A DNA stretch of 64,000 nucleotides from Euglena gracilis (Eukaryota; Euglenida; Euglenophyceae; Euglenales): NCBI GenBank assembly GCA_039621445.1, contig CP154957.1, positions 36,482,696-36,546,695 on the forward strand. Reading direction: 5' to 3'. Each line of letters opens with the position of its first letter. Within the stretch, counting starts at the first letter, position 1. Under the pieces are notes generated by a model. That model was not told the origin of the DNA, searched no databases, and saw only the letters and a list, made by a program, of their open reading frames with translations. Below, piece after piece: positions 10,170 through 20,800 of this stretch. The position numbers were made by a program, and so were the translations under genes.

Positions 10170-10603
10170 CAGGGGTTTTCTTAAGGACCCCTGGGGGGGG
10201 AGGCTGGCTGGAAATGAGCTGCTGGCTGGGGGTATGGGGGGGGGGGGGGTGGGAGGGGGCTGGGCTGGGCTGGGTCGATGAAAAACAAAATTTTCTAAAA
10301 CATTTTTGCCATTTTCGGCATTTTGATGGATGGAGCTTGGTCAAGGCTGGGGGGCTGTGACTGGGAAGCTGTGATGAGGGGAAAAAATGCAGGCATAGGT
10401 GAGCTGGGCAGCCCAGTTGGCTGGCCGGCCTGCGGCCGGCTAGCCCGGCCTTTGGCCGGCTGGGCCCGACTTTATTTCACTCGACCCCCCCTGGGGGGGG
10501 GGGGGCTCCCAGCCCGAATTTGGGCTGCTGGCTGGATTTGAGCTGCTGGCTGGCTGGACCCCCCCCCCGGGGGTAGGGACCCTCCGGCTTAAGAAAACCC
10601 CTG
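10170..10603. mobile_element. hAT-like MITE nested in another repeat
   Basis: The ends are CAGGGGTTTTCTTAAG and its perfect inverted copy CTTAAGAAAACCCCTG (16 bp). The flanks TCCCGGAC (10162-10169) and TCCCCGAC (10604-10611) agree at 7 of 8. Removing the element joins GGCCTCCCGGAC to CCGGAAAAACTGTTTTTGAG, exactly the uninterrupted sequence seen at 14733, which proves insertion. The inside has GGCTGGCTGG words and a GGCCGGCCTGCGGCCGGC hairpin near 10423. Length is 434 bp, with no coding capacity. Confidence 0.85.
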
Positions 10604-10890
10604 TCCCCGACCCCGGAAAAACTGTTTTTGAGCCCGAAATGAGCGTTTTTCACCCGCCAGCGCCCCGTTTTGGGCCCGAAACGGATGGAGTTTTGGGTCA
10701 AAAAAACAGGTCAAAAAAAGTCGAAAAAATCGAAAATTTTTTGTCTGAAACAATGTTTTTCGGCCTACCGGACCCGGAAAAGCTGTTTTCGAGCCCAAAA
10801 TGAGCGTTTTTCGACACCCCCCCCCCCGGCGCGCTGTTTTGGGCCCGAAACCCATGGACTTTGGGTCAAAAACGTCGAAAAAAAATTAAA
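10604..10890. repeat. GGCCTCCCGGACCCGGAAAA tandem repeat, two units
   Basis: Units of ~130-145 bp of order: GGACCCGGAAAAACTGTTTT, GAGCGTTTTTC, a C-run, GTTTTGGGCCCGAAA, ATGGACTTTGGGTCAAAAA, GTCGAAAAAAT, then CAATGTTTTTCGGCCT. The same unit makes up 14640-15060, 61590-61870 (inverted), 62475-62575 and 62965-63235. Confidence 0.65.
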
Positions 10891-10904
10891 AAAAAGGTAT
10901 GGGG

Positions 10905-11275
10905 TGTATGGGGGTGTCGCTGAGCTCTTATCCCTTTATGGGTAAGAGCGAAGCTTACCACCGGGGAAAAGGGGGTGGGGTCGAACCCCCGGTTCCCGGA
11001 ATTTTTATTTCAGTTGCGAGCGACTGGATTTCTAGTTTCCGAATCACCTCCGTTTGACCCCCAACTCCCCGCCAGGCCCGAGTTGCTCAGCCGCGAAGGG
11101 GTCCAAACTGGATAGGATTGCCCCCCCCTTCCGACTCTGCCATTTTGGCGGGATCCAAAAATCGGTCAAAAAATTGAATTTCAGAAAATATCTCAAGAAA
11201 ACGTACATTATTTCCGGAAATGTCGGTCTGACGAAATGCACCCCCAGAGGCCCTCGATCACCCCCGTTCTGAGCA
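10905..11275. repeat. Composite of rearranged repeat pieces
   Basis: 10915-10970 is an inverted copy of 7605-7665. 10985-11120 is a direct copy of 6085-6210. 11125-11260 is an inverted copy of 5935-6070. There is no coding content. Confidence 0.6.
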
Positions 11276-11480
11276 CCACCAACTTATACCCATACTTATT
11301 ATACCTATTATAATATAATATTTATATATTTATTTTCAAAATTACTAATTAATATGTATTAAAAAAGACCATTGGTCCTAATTATAATATATGGTATTCT
11401 ATTAATACTAATGTATAAAACATAATTTAAAAAAATATTAAAATAATTATTATTAATTAACAACACAGACATGTTGGCGG
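11276..11480. other. Strongly A/T-rich block
   Basis: A ~200-bp block made almost only of A and T (TATTATAATATAATA and similar words), unlike the surrounding DNA. A second such block lies at 13990-14165, on the other side of the recombinase element. They may belong to that element or to an older host. Confidence 0.5.
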
Positions 11481-11800
11481 AATCAGATGCATAATAGCTT
11501 GCTTCATTTGTCGGAAAGAAAGATACAACGCAAATGAACGTCTCTTTTGTGGATGAATGTTTTCACTTTCTCACAAAAAATGTTCAATCTGGTGATCTAC
11601 ACCATGGGGCTAAACTCAAGGATTCGGGTATGGTTAAAAAATAGAGGGGTCTTGAGAGTATCCCCCCCCCCTAAGTAAGCCCTTTGGGGGTCCAGAATCG
11701 ACAAAGGGGGGCTCGTTTAGGGGGGGGGGGTCATGGTAATAATTAGTAAAAGATCAAGTAGTGTTTATAAGGAAAATTGTGATTGAACCCCGATTTTGGC
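11481..11800. other. Non-coding DNA left of the recombinase element
   Basis: Contains opposed C and G runs around 11664-11734 (possible small hairpin element) and otherwise nothing I recognise. Confidence 0.35.
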
Positions 11801-12231
11801 TTAAAACCGTTATCCAAATTCACGGGCTTCCCCACAGTAGGCAAGGGGTTCCTAACGAGATGCCTGCCATCCAAAAATCGCGTTTTTAGCATTCACGGGT
11901 GAACTTTGGGCATTCACCAGTGCGCTATAGCACACTAATAAATGGCGAATTCCGATCACGATCCTTGGATGTGCACTAGTGAACATATGACTGGTGCGCA
12001 CATGTTCACCAGTGATTGGAAACCAATTTTTCCCGAGTTTTTTTTTTCCCCTCTCTGCCCCACAGTCCAATGCAGTGCATCCAGTGCATCTCTTTGCCCC
12101 ACAGTCCAATGAAGCATTTTGCCAACGTGATGGAAGCCCAGATGCCCCGCCCCTCCCCCCCAATGTAGATGATTTTTTTGGCTGTTTTACGCGGTGCTGG
12201 TTCCCTAGGAGCCACAGGAGTTGATGCCCTT

Positions 12232-12452
12232 TTGGGCTCCCCCCCCCCCCGGGCGCTTGGCCCGGGCGTAAGGCCAGGGGGCCAACCTTAGGGGGGCCAA
12301 GTTGGCATGTTAAGAATTTTGGCGGCCATGAACAAAAGGCCTAAGGCCAACTTTAGGGGGGCCAAGTTTGCATGTAAGGAGGAGGGGGGCCAAGCGCCCG
12401 GGGGGGGGGGGGGGGCCAAGCGCCCGGGGGGGGGGGGGGGGTAGGCCCCAAG
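12232..12452. mobile_element. Small inverted-repeat element with GGGCGCTTGGCCC arms
   Basis: The left end runs TTGGGCTCC, a C-run, GGGCGCTTGGCCC. The right end is the inverted copy, with GGGCCAAGCGCCC present twice, a G-run and CCCCAA. The middle has two copies of AAGGCCAACTTTAGGGGG-like words. It has no coding capacity and no clear target duplication. Confidence 0.5.
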
Positions 12453-12477
12453 AACCATGCCGCATTAAAATGTTTTT

Positions 12478-13653
12478 TTGGAGTACATTGACGTTTGCAA
12501 CCGGGATGGCGTTGTTTTTGCCTCCTTGGACGAAGTTTTGGTGGGATGGGCCAGATGGTGCATTGATGCTCGTGAACTTTTCAAAGCACAGCAGGAAGCC
12601 GATGCCTGGGTCCAGACAGGGCAGGAGAAGGCTGGAAACAATGGGTGCCTTCGATCCATACGAGTGTCCACTTTTCGGACATATGTAAATGCCGTAAGCA
12701 ACATTTACAAGGCATTGGCTCCCGTTTTTGCCATCATTGTACCCTCGTCCCTGAGCCAGTTCCAGTTCAAAGCAGTTCAATGCTTTGATGCGGCCGCTCG
12801 CATAATGCATGAAAGGGCCAAAAAAACACAGGGGCCAAGGGTGGATTGGCAAACAATGTTTTGCAAGCGGACGAGTTGCTCACTGTTTTGAAGGCTGCAG
12901 AAGGGAACACTCTATTTTTGGTCCAAAGGAGGAACTTGCTTCTGTTGGGGTACACCACCGGCTATCGAGGAGAGGTTCTTCGGTGATTGGTGGTGGAGAG
13001 TTTTAAACCTGAAATTTTTGAGGGGCGTAAATCGTACAGCATCGTCGTGGGAACAATGAAAAACCTGCCAGGCGACCTAAATCACGTGGATCACAAACGT
13101 TTCTCATTGTTGATCACATCAGGCGATGACCCACGTATGTGCCCCGTCCAGGCTATCGACAGACAGGTGGCCCTTTTGAAAGAGCGCAGTGTCCCTCTTC
13201 CAGAAGATGCACCGAATTTTTTGTTCCGTTCTGTGCCGAATGTTTCCACTTGGAGCCTGCCGCCAAACCCAATTTCTGCAGAATATTTTCGCGGTTCCCC
13301 CTCCGTTCCGTTGTGCCCGCGTTGTTCTCAATTGAAATCTCTCACTTAAAAGATGTGTATGCTTCTGTGTTAGTAACAACCCTTTGCGATGCAAATTCAA
13401 TGTTACCATCTTGTTGCAGTTAGCTGCAATCCTGATGTTCCGTAATGGCGATACAGAGCATCTCCCCGGTTTGGAAAATTTTGGAACAAAATCAGGCAGG
13501 GCGGTCCATCAGGGTGTGCGTGCTTTCAGTGACACGGATGTGGCCGCAGCCAAAAGTGTTCGCTGTTTGGTGTGCGGGGTGGTGTATCATTTTGTGCGTG
13601 CCGATTTGTGTCGGGTGCCCAAAAAGCCGTGGATTTGTCATGGTTGCCGTTGA
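12478..13653 (+). pseudogene. Tyrosine-recombinase-like protein, broken
   Basis: The reading is spread over shifted frames. Segment 1 (12478 to about 12837) has helical core-binding-like sequence such as VSTFRTYVNAVSNIYKALAP. Segment 2, in another frame from 12846, has ADELLTVLKAAEGNTLFL and then LLLLGYTTGYRGEVLR, which fits the first catalytic-arginine box of tyrosine recombinases. An in-frame TGA follows at 12984-12986. The same frame continues with SYSIVVGTMKNLPGD (possible catalytic-lysine hairpin) and CPVQAIDRQVALLKE. A last segment (to 13653) ends in a CxxC...CxxC zinc-ribbon-like tail, CLVCGVVYHF to ICHGC. I could not find a clean HxxR box or the tyrosine nucleophile. At least one frameshift and one stop break it unless introns are involved. 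The fold is an inference from two motifs; the DIRS/Crypton class is one option. Confidence 0.5.
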
Positions 13654-13989
13654 ATTGTGCAATCCGTTGTCCTTTTGACCATGCCGACAATGGCATCGCG
13701 AGCATGTGTCTCACACTGAATTTTGCTTTCCCGCGTGCCAGTTCAGTGTTCTGCCACTTGCATTGCCCTTCCTGCTTCTGAACATGCTGGAGGTCGGCCT
13801 CCTGTTCCAATCATTTTTTGCCTAATTTCTGTGAAAATTTGGTTCACGATTTTTCGGCGAGCACCCGTGAATGGATCACTAGTGCGCAGGTGTTCACCAG
13901 TGAACCATTCACTAGTGCCGCAGTGTTCACTAGCGAATGGACCCCGATTCCTCACGTGGGGAAGCCCGTGAATGGTTGACGGTTTTAAA

Positions 13990-14165
13990 GGTATTTGGTC
14001 AAAAAGGATTAGCTGGTACATAATTATTACATAATAATATACCTACTGTATGTAAATGATGAATATAACACGACCTGGTATAGCATTTAATGAATAATAT
14101 CTATTCACCATTTATATTACATTGCTTACAGGTTAATATTATATGTAACTTAAAAATGGTGGAAT
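13990..14165. other. A/T-rich block right of the recombinase element
   Basis: TAATTATTACATAATAATAT and similar words mark a composition change like that at 11276-11480. No gene is seen. Confidence 0.45.
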
Positions 14166-14269
14166 GGAGCAAAGAAAACTCTAAGGGTGAAAATAGTCGA
14201 CTATTCGTCGGATAGGGGAGATTAATCGGTTTTATTTGTTCATGAGGTTGAACGAACAGTATGCGTCCA

Positions 14270-14400
14270 ACCTTATCCGGGGACCTAAATTGAAGCCTTT
14301 AAAATGCCCTATCTAACATTATTTTGATTTCCCTGCAGCTCCCCACCTATCCGTGTTATGGCCATTTTTCGGCCAATTTTGGGCGTTTTGTACAGTTTTA
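14270..14400. repeat. Dispersed repeat, copy 3
   Basis: Contains TTGAAGCCTTTAAAATGCCC and GGCCATTTTTCGGCCAATTT as in the copies at 5.3 and 9.9 kb. It is cut off by the element at 14401. Confidence 0.6.
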
Positions 14401-14635
14401 ACCCCCCCCCCCCTAATGGAAGCACGGGGCCGCTACAAGCGCAGGGTCCAAATAAAAGCGCACCCCCCGCCGTCGAAGGCGGCGGTCCGCTACAAGCGCA
14501 CCCCCATTTTGATGGGATTTCTAAAGGAAATCAACAAAAATCGCGCAGCTAGGGTCCAAATAGAAGCGCACCCCCTGCCGCCGGGGGCGGCGGTCCCCTA
14601 TAAGCGCACCCGTGCTTCTATTAGGGGGGGGGGGT
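14401..14635. mobile_element. TA-flanked MITE with GGAAGCACGGG arms
   Basis: The left end is A, a C-run, then CTAATGGAAGCACGGG. The right end inverted is A, a C-run, then CTAATAGAAGCACGGG. TA stands on both sides (14399-14400 and 14636-14637). Comparison with 10067-10100 shows an uninterrupted version of the host repeat. The inside has two copies of GGTCCAAATA-AAGCGCACCC, each followed by a GCCG/CGGC hairpin. TA duplication fits a Tc1/mariner-like or other TA-targeting family. It has no coding capacity (235 bp). Confidence 0.65.
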
Positions 14636-14637
14636 TA

Positions 14638-15062
14638 GTCTGTTTTGACTTGGCCGTTTTCGGCCATATATAGGTCAAAAAAGTCGAAAAAAATCAAAAA
14701 ATTCTTAACCCGAAACGATGCTTTTTTGGCCTCCCGGACCCAGAAAAACTGTTTTTGAGCCGAAAATGAGCGTTTTTCGACCCCCCGGCCCCCCGTTTTT
14801 GGCCCGAAACCCATTGGAAAAATGGAAAATTTGTTTTGTCCGAAACGATGTGTTTGGCCTCCGGGACCTGGAAAAACAATTTTGAGCTGAAAATGAGGGT
14901 TTTTTCACCCCCCGGCACCCCGTTTTGGGCCTGAAACCCATGGACTTTGGGTAAAAAACGGGCCAAAAAGGTCGAAAACCCCCCCAAAAAGTTCTTTGGC
15001 CTCACGGACCCGGAAAAACTGTTTTTGCGCCGAAAATGAGTGTTTTTCAACCCCCCCCCTCC
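14638..15062. repeat. ~130-140-bp tandem repeat, about three units
   Basis: The word GGCCTCCCGGACCC or a close variant starts units at about 14728, 14857 and 14999. Each unit then carries GGAAAAACTGTTTTTGAGC, AAATGAGCGTTTTTC, a C-run, and GCCCGAAACCCATGGA. It is the best tandem example of the family also present at 10.6, 61.6, 62.5 and 63.0 kb. Confidence 0.65.
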
Positions 15063-15273
15063 CGGCCCCCGTTTTCGGTTTTACAATTAAAATCCGCGCA
15101 ATTAAAGAGCTCAGCACTGTCCAAAATCTGGTAAACCCCCACCGCTCCAGGAGGGAGGCAGGGGCTGGGGGGGGCCCCCTGGAACCAAAAAAAGTTTTCT
15201 TCCCCGACACTTTGCACAGAAAACATGTGAGAGTCCGAGACCACCCCCTCCCCCTCCCCCCAGCACCTCCCAG
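15063..15273. other. Non-coding DNA
   Basis: C-rich stretch with CCCCCTCCCCCTCCCCCC at 15244-15261. It includes the words AAAGAGCTCAGCACTGTCCA also seen (inverted) near 5625 and 61490. No gene is seen. Confidence 0.35.
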
Positions 15274-15720
15274 CAGGGGGGGGGGGGGGAATGCGCTCGC
15301 CCGGCCTCGGAAAAAATGCGCAAAAATGCGCAAAAAATGCGCAAAAAATGCGCATTTTTTCCAAATGTGCAAAATCCGAGGAAAAATGCGCAAAAATCAC
15401 GAAAATGCAAAAATTACCCAAAAACATGCAAAAATGGCACCAAATTTGAAGAAATTATGTAGAATAATGAGGAAAATGTACGTTTCAAAAAAAGTCAAAA
15501 ATTTCAAATTTTTGCAAAAAATTGCAAAAATGGTCAAAAAATGCGAAAATTTTGGAAAATCACAAAAAAATGTGCCAAAAAGCAAAAAAAATGTGCTGAA
15601 AAAACGAAAAAAATGCGCAAAAAATGCGAAAAAATGCGCATTTTTGGAAAATTTGAAAAAATGCGCAAAAAAATGCGCAAAAATGCGAAAAAATGCGAAA
15701 CGCATTTCCCCCCCCCCCTG
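15274..15720. mobile_element. hAT-like MITE made of an ATGCGCAAAA minisatellite
   Basis: The ends are CAGGG, a G-run and GGAATGCG on the left, and CGCATTTCC, a C-run and CTG on the right. The flanking sequence CTCCCAGC occurs on both sides (15267-15274 and 15721-15728; the last C of the left copy overlaps the CAGGG end). Nearly the whole inside is degenerate ATGCGCAAAA / ATGCGAAAAA units. It has no coding capacity. It is a relative of the element at 6.3-7.6 kb without the transposase. Confidence 0.65.
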
Positions 15721-15784
15721 CTCCCAGCTGGGTTGCAGACCCCCCCCCGGGGGGGTGCACTGTATATTAGAAAAGGGGGTGGGA

Positions 15785-16960
15785 CGCCAGTTCAGGACAG
15801 AACCGGCGCCCCCCCCCCTGTTTAAAGCGGCGTTTTAGGGACGCCGGGTTCAGGACAGAACCGGCGTCCCCAACCTTCGGTTAAAGGACACTCTGAGGAC
15901 CAGCCTCTCACCACTGATCTGAAATATCACGTTACTTTGCATTTCGCCAAACTCCGACGATCGCGAGCGTACTCTGGCTGTGTCAATCGTCCAGGTACAA
16001 ACTCACTCCTCAATCAAAAGCTCTTTTCATCAGACGACCAGTGATCACCACCAAATTCAGCAACGCTGCACAGTACTCTTGTTTCCTGTCACTGGGAATT
16101 TCACAATTCTTTTACCCCCTGGACCCCCTCAGGCCGTCAATTCGAGGAGAAAAATTGTTTCTGTATGGTTCATTATGCTTCTTGAACCAAACAGCACCAA
16201 GAATCACCACAAATTTCGACTCAGATTCTGGCCGATCCGACGATCGCGAGCGTATCTCGGGCTACGTGCAACATTAGGGTACCAAGTGACCCCTCAATCG
16301 AAAGCTCTTCTCAACAGACGACCAGCGGTACTCATCAGATTTTTCCACGCTGCACGGTATTCTATTTCCAAAGCAGCACCAATTTTCACCAAAATTGGAT
16401 ATCCACCCCAGTGGTCCTCCCCAAATTGCAAATTTCATTGTGCTGCGTGGTTAGAACAGTCATATCTCAGGATCTTGGGGCCATTTTTGGGACATTTTTG
16501 GTGACATTTTTAGGAATGACAAAACTGGCGTCAGGGACGCCAAGTTTTGGACAGAACTGGCGTTCCCAAAACCCGTGGGGGACGCCGGTTCTGTCCTGGC
16601 CGTGTCCCGGCATCCCAAACGCCGGTTTAAATAAAGCCGGGCTGGCTCGAAAAAAAATTCTCGGCACAAAGCGCCAAAAATTTTGAAAGGATGTGCCAAA
16701 AATGGAATTTTTGGGTGGTTTTGGGTCTTCCCCTCGAAATTTTGGCTGAAGAATGCCGACCCAGCTGGATTTGGGCTTTTGGGGGGCATTTTTTTGATAC
16801 AAAAACTGTGTCCAGAACCCCGGTTCAGGCGTGAAGCTGTGGCTCAGAATGTCGGTTCGGGCGACATCCCGAACCGGCGTTCTGAGCTATGGCTTTACAC
16901 CCGAACCGTTGTTCTGGACACAGTTGTTGAAACCATGGATTAGGGGCTCTGGTTCACGCC
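15785..16960. repeat. Cluster of GGACGCCGGTTC...GAACCGGCGTCC hairpins
   Basis: Inverted pairs built from GGACGCC(G)GTTC and GAACCGGCGTCC occur at about 15781-15813, 15838-15869, 16531-16566, 16573-16585 and, more diverged, 16812-16975. Between them lie imperfect copies of a block with AATCGAAAGCTCTTCTCAAC, GACGACCAG and TGCACGGTATTC (16018, 16300, and again at 17090-17410). No coding bias is seen; function is unknown. Confidence 0.5.
16640..16800. repeat. Dispersed repeat shared with the kinase intron
   Basis: Words GGCTGGCTCG, CGGCACAAAGCGCCAA and CAGCTGGATTTGGGCTTTT appear in the same order and spacing at 47290-47450, inside the kinase gene. Ends are not defined. Confidence 0.55.
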
Positions 16961-16974
16961 CGAACCGGCGTTCA

Positions 16975-17575
16975 AGGAATCACAGCAAATTTCGCCCCAA
17001 ATACCCATTTTCTGAACATTTTTCAGCATTTTTGAGCTTCCTTGGGCTCCTGGCCATGTCGATCAGCCGATTGAAGTTTTCATGTCTGCAATCAAAAGCT
17101 TTTCTAAAGGGCTTTCCACAGCACTTATTTTCAGCGATCGTACATTCCAAAATTTGACAAATGAATTTGTCAAATCCCACAGTTCAGGTGCCATACAGCA
17201 TATCAATCAAAAGCTCTCCCGAAGACCTTTCGCTTGGCACCCTGAGAACTCAGCCACATTGCACAGCGCTCTGAAAACCGCCGATCGCTTGTTTCGACCC
17301 TTTTCGCAAAATCCAAAATACACTGTTCACCTGCCAAGTTGCCCCTTGATCGAAAGCTCTTCTCAAGGGCTTTCAGCAGATGGTCTTAGATGGTCTTATT
17401 TCAGCCGTGCTGCATGGTATTGCATTTCAGAAATTCTACAAAATTGGCCAAAAGGAAATTATTGCACAAAAAACCCCAATCTCTGGCTGAAGGCCCCCCA
17501 AAAACTGCTCAGATATGTTCACCAGATGTCTACAAAGCATTTCGGACACTTTTTGGCACTTTTTATTTTGGGTCC
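16975..17575. repeat. Imperfect repeats of the AAAGCTCTTCTCAA block
   Basis: Three diverged copies of a ~250-bp block with ATCAAAAGCTTTTCTAAAGG / CGAAAGCTCTTCTCAAGG. They continue the series seen at 15.9-16.4 kb. No gene is recognised; the 231-codon frame over 17082-17777 has no family resemblance. Confidence 0.4.
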
Positions 17576-17634
17576 CCCCGACGCCGGCTTCCCGCCTGAA
17601 CCGGCTCCGTGCGGATTCCTGGGGGTGCTCATCC

Positions 17635-17800
17635 TGGGGGTGATGCCGACCTGGTCGGCCCGACCTGTGGTCGGCCCGATCCCTGTTGGTGGGATACCGA
17701 CCTCTGGGGGTCGGGCCGACCTGGTCGGCCCGACCCCCAGAAATCCGCATTACCCCCCCCACCTTTTGGAAAATTAAGCCCCCCACCCCTTCGTTTGAAT
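17635..17800. repeat. Diverged fragment of the 2.2-kb element
   Basis: Contains GGTCGGGCCGACCTGGTCGG and CCCGACC repeats, then a C-run, TTTTGGAAAATTAAGCCCCC. This is the same order as the left end of the five elements downstream. It stands directly at the left border of the satellite array and lacks most of the element. Confidence 0.55.
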
Positions 17801-17845
17801 AGGTCAATTGTTAAATGAGGTAAAAATTTCACTAAAAAAAATGAA

Positions 17846-20800
17846 AAAACCCCTTTTATCTGCCAACCCCTTTCATTAACAAAATAAACCCCTTTTATCT
17901 GCCAACCCCTTCTCGGGTGCAAGTCGACCTATCCCTATCCCTTTCATTAACAAAACAAACCCCTTTTATCTGCCAACCCCTTCTCGGGTGCAAGTCGACC
18001 TAACCCTATCCCTTTCATTAACAAAATAAACCCCTTTTATCTGCCAACCCCTTTTCGGGTGCAAGTCGACCTAACCCTATCCCTTTCATTAACAAAATAA
18101 ACCCCTTTTATCTGCCAACCCCTTCTCGGGTGCAAGTCGACCTAACCCTATCCCTTTCATTAACAAAACAAACCCCTTTTATCTGCCAACCCCTTCTCGG
18201 GTGCAAGTCGACCTAACCCTATCCCTTTCATTAACAAAATAAACCCCTTTTATCTGCCAACCCCTTTTCGGGTGCAAGTCGACCTAACCCTATCCCTTTC
18301 ATTAACAAAATAAACCCCTTTTATCTGCCAACCCCTTCTCGGGTGCAAGTCGACCTAACCCTATCCCTTTCATTAACAAAATAAACCCCTTTTATCTGCC
18401 AACCCCTTCTCGGGTGCAAGTCGACCTAACCCTATCCCTTTCATTAACAAAATAAACCCCTTTTATCTGCCAACCCCTTCTCGGGTGCAAGTCGACCTAA
18501 CCCTATCCCCTTCATTAACAAAATAAACCCCTTTTATCTGCCAACCCCTTCTCGGGTGCAAGTCGACCTAACCCTATCCCTTTCATTAACAAAATAAACC
18601 CCTTTTATCTGCCAACCCCTTTTCGGGTGCAAGTCGACCTAACCCTATCCCTTTCATTAACAAAATAAACCCCTTTTATCTGCCAACCCCTTCTCGGGTG
18701 CAAGTCGACCTAACCCTATCCCTTTCATTAACAAAATAAACCCCTTTTATCTGCCAACCCCTTCTCGGGTGCAAGTCGACCTAACCCTATCCCTTTCATT
18801 AACAAAATAAACCCCTTTTATCTGCCAACCCCTTCTCGGGTGCAAGTCGACCTAACCCTATCCCCTTCATTAACAAAATAAACCCCTTTTATCTGCCAAC
18901 CCCTTCTCGGGTGCAAGTCGACCTAACCCTATCCCTTTCATTAACAAAATAAACCCCTTTTATCTGCCAACCCCTTTTCGGGTGCAAGTCGACCTAACCC
19001 TATCCCTTTCATTAACAAAATAAACCCCTTTTATCTGCCAACCCCTTCTCGGGTGCAAGTCGACCTAACCCTATCCCTTTCATTAACAACATAAACCCCT
19101 TTTATCCGCCAACCCCTTTTGGGGTGCAAGTCGACCTAACCCTATCCCTTTCATTAACAAAATAAACCCCTTTTATCTGCCAACCCCTTTTCGGGTGCAA
19201 GTCGACCTAACCCTATCCCTTTCATTAACAAATAAACCCCCTTTATCCGCCAACCCCTTTTCGGGTGCAAGTCGACCTAACCCTATCCCTTTCATTAACA
19301 AAATAAACCCCTTTTATCTGCCAACCCCTTCTCGGGTGCAAGTCGACCTAACCCTATCCCTTTCATTAACAAAATAAACCCCTTTTATCTGCCAACCCCT
19401 TCTCGGGTGCAAGTCGACCTAACCCTATCCCTTTCATTAACAAAATAAACCCCTTTTATCTGCCAACCCCTTTTCGGGTGCAAGTCGACCTAACCCTATC
19501 CCTTTCATTAACAAAATAAACCCCTTTTATCTGCCAACCCCTTCTCGGGTGCAAGTCGACCTAACCCTATCCCTTTCATTAACAAAATAAACCCCTTTTA
19601 TCTGCCAACCCCTTCTCGGGTGCAAGTCGACCTAACCCTATCCCTTTCATTAACAAAATAAACCCCTTTTATCTGCCAACCCCTTCTCGGGTGCAAGTCG
19701 ACCTAACCCTATCCCTTTCATTAACAAAATAAACCCCTTTTATCTGCCAACCCCTTCTCGGGTGCAAGTCGACCTAACCCTATCCCTTTCATTAACAAAA
19801 TAAACCCCTTTTATCTGCCAACCCCTTTTCAGGTGCAAGTCGACCTAACCCTATCCCTTTCATTAACAAAATAAACCCCTTTTATCTGCCAACCCCTTCT
19901 CGGGTGCAAGTCGACCTAACCCTATCCCTTTCATTAACAAAATAAACCCCTTTTATCTGCCAACCCCTTCTCGGGTGCAAGTCGACCTAACCCTATCCCT
20001 TTCATTAACAAAATAAACCCCTTTTATCAGCCCTCTCTCGGGTGCAAGTCGACCTAACCCTATCCCTTTCATTAACAAAATAAACCCCTTTTATCTGCCA
20101 ACCCCTTCTTGGGTGCAAGTCGACCTAACCCTATCCCTTTCATTAACAAAATAAACCCCTTTTATCTGCCAACCCCTTCTCGGGTGCAAGTCGACCTAAC
20201 CCTATCCCTTTCATTAACAAAATAAACCCCTTTTATCTGCCAACCCCTTCTCGGGTGCAAGTCGACCTAACCCTATCCCTTTCATTAACAAAATAAACCC
20301 CTTTTATCTGCCAACCCCTTCTCGGGTGCAAGTCGACCTAACCCTATCCCTTTCATTAACAAAATAAACCCCTTTTATCTGCCAACCCCTTCTCGGGTGC
20401 AAGTCGACCTAACCCTATCCCTTTCATTAACAAAATAAACCCCTTTTATCTGCCAACCCCTTCTCGGGTGCAAGTCGACCTAACCCTATCCCTTTCATTA
20501 ACAAAATAAACCCCTTTTATCTGCCAACCCCTTCTCGGGTGCAAGTCGACCTAACCCTATCCCTTTCATTAACAAAATAAACCCCTTTTTAACTGCCAAC
20601 CCCTTCTCGGGTGCAAGTCGACCTAACCCTATCCCTTTCATTAACAAAATAAACCCCTTTTATCTGCCAACCCCTTCTCGGGTGCAAGTCGACCTAACCC
20701 TATCCCTTTCATTAACAACATAAACCCCTTTTATCCGCCAACCCCTTTTGGGGTGCAAGTCGACCTAACCCTATCCCTTTCATTAACAAAATAAACCCCT

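Larger units (their letters stand above)
11801..13989 (+). mobile_element. Inverted-repeat element with a tyrosine-recombinase-like gene
   Basis: The left arm (11801-11852) contains TTAAAACCGT, TTCACGGGCTTCCCCAC and GGGGTTCC. The right arm (13940-13989), read inverted, has the same three words in the same order. Just inside both arms are repeated TTCACCAGTG / CACTAGTG words (about 11890-12020 and 13858-13945), which look like subterminal binding sites. The enclosed gene resembles tyrosine recombinases. A 220-bp G/C-run element (12232-12452) is inserted between the left arm and the gene. Exact ends and target duplication are not determined. Length is about 2.2 kb. Confidence 0.55.
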
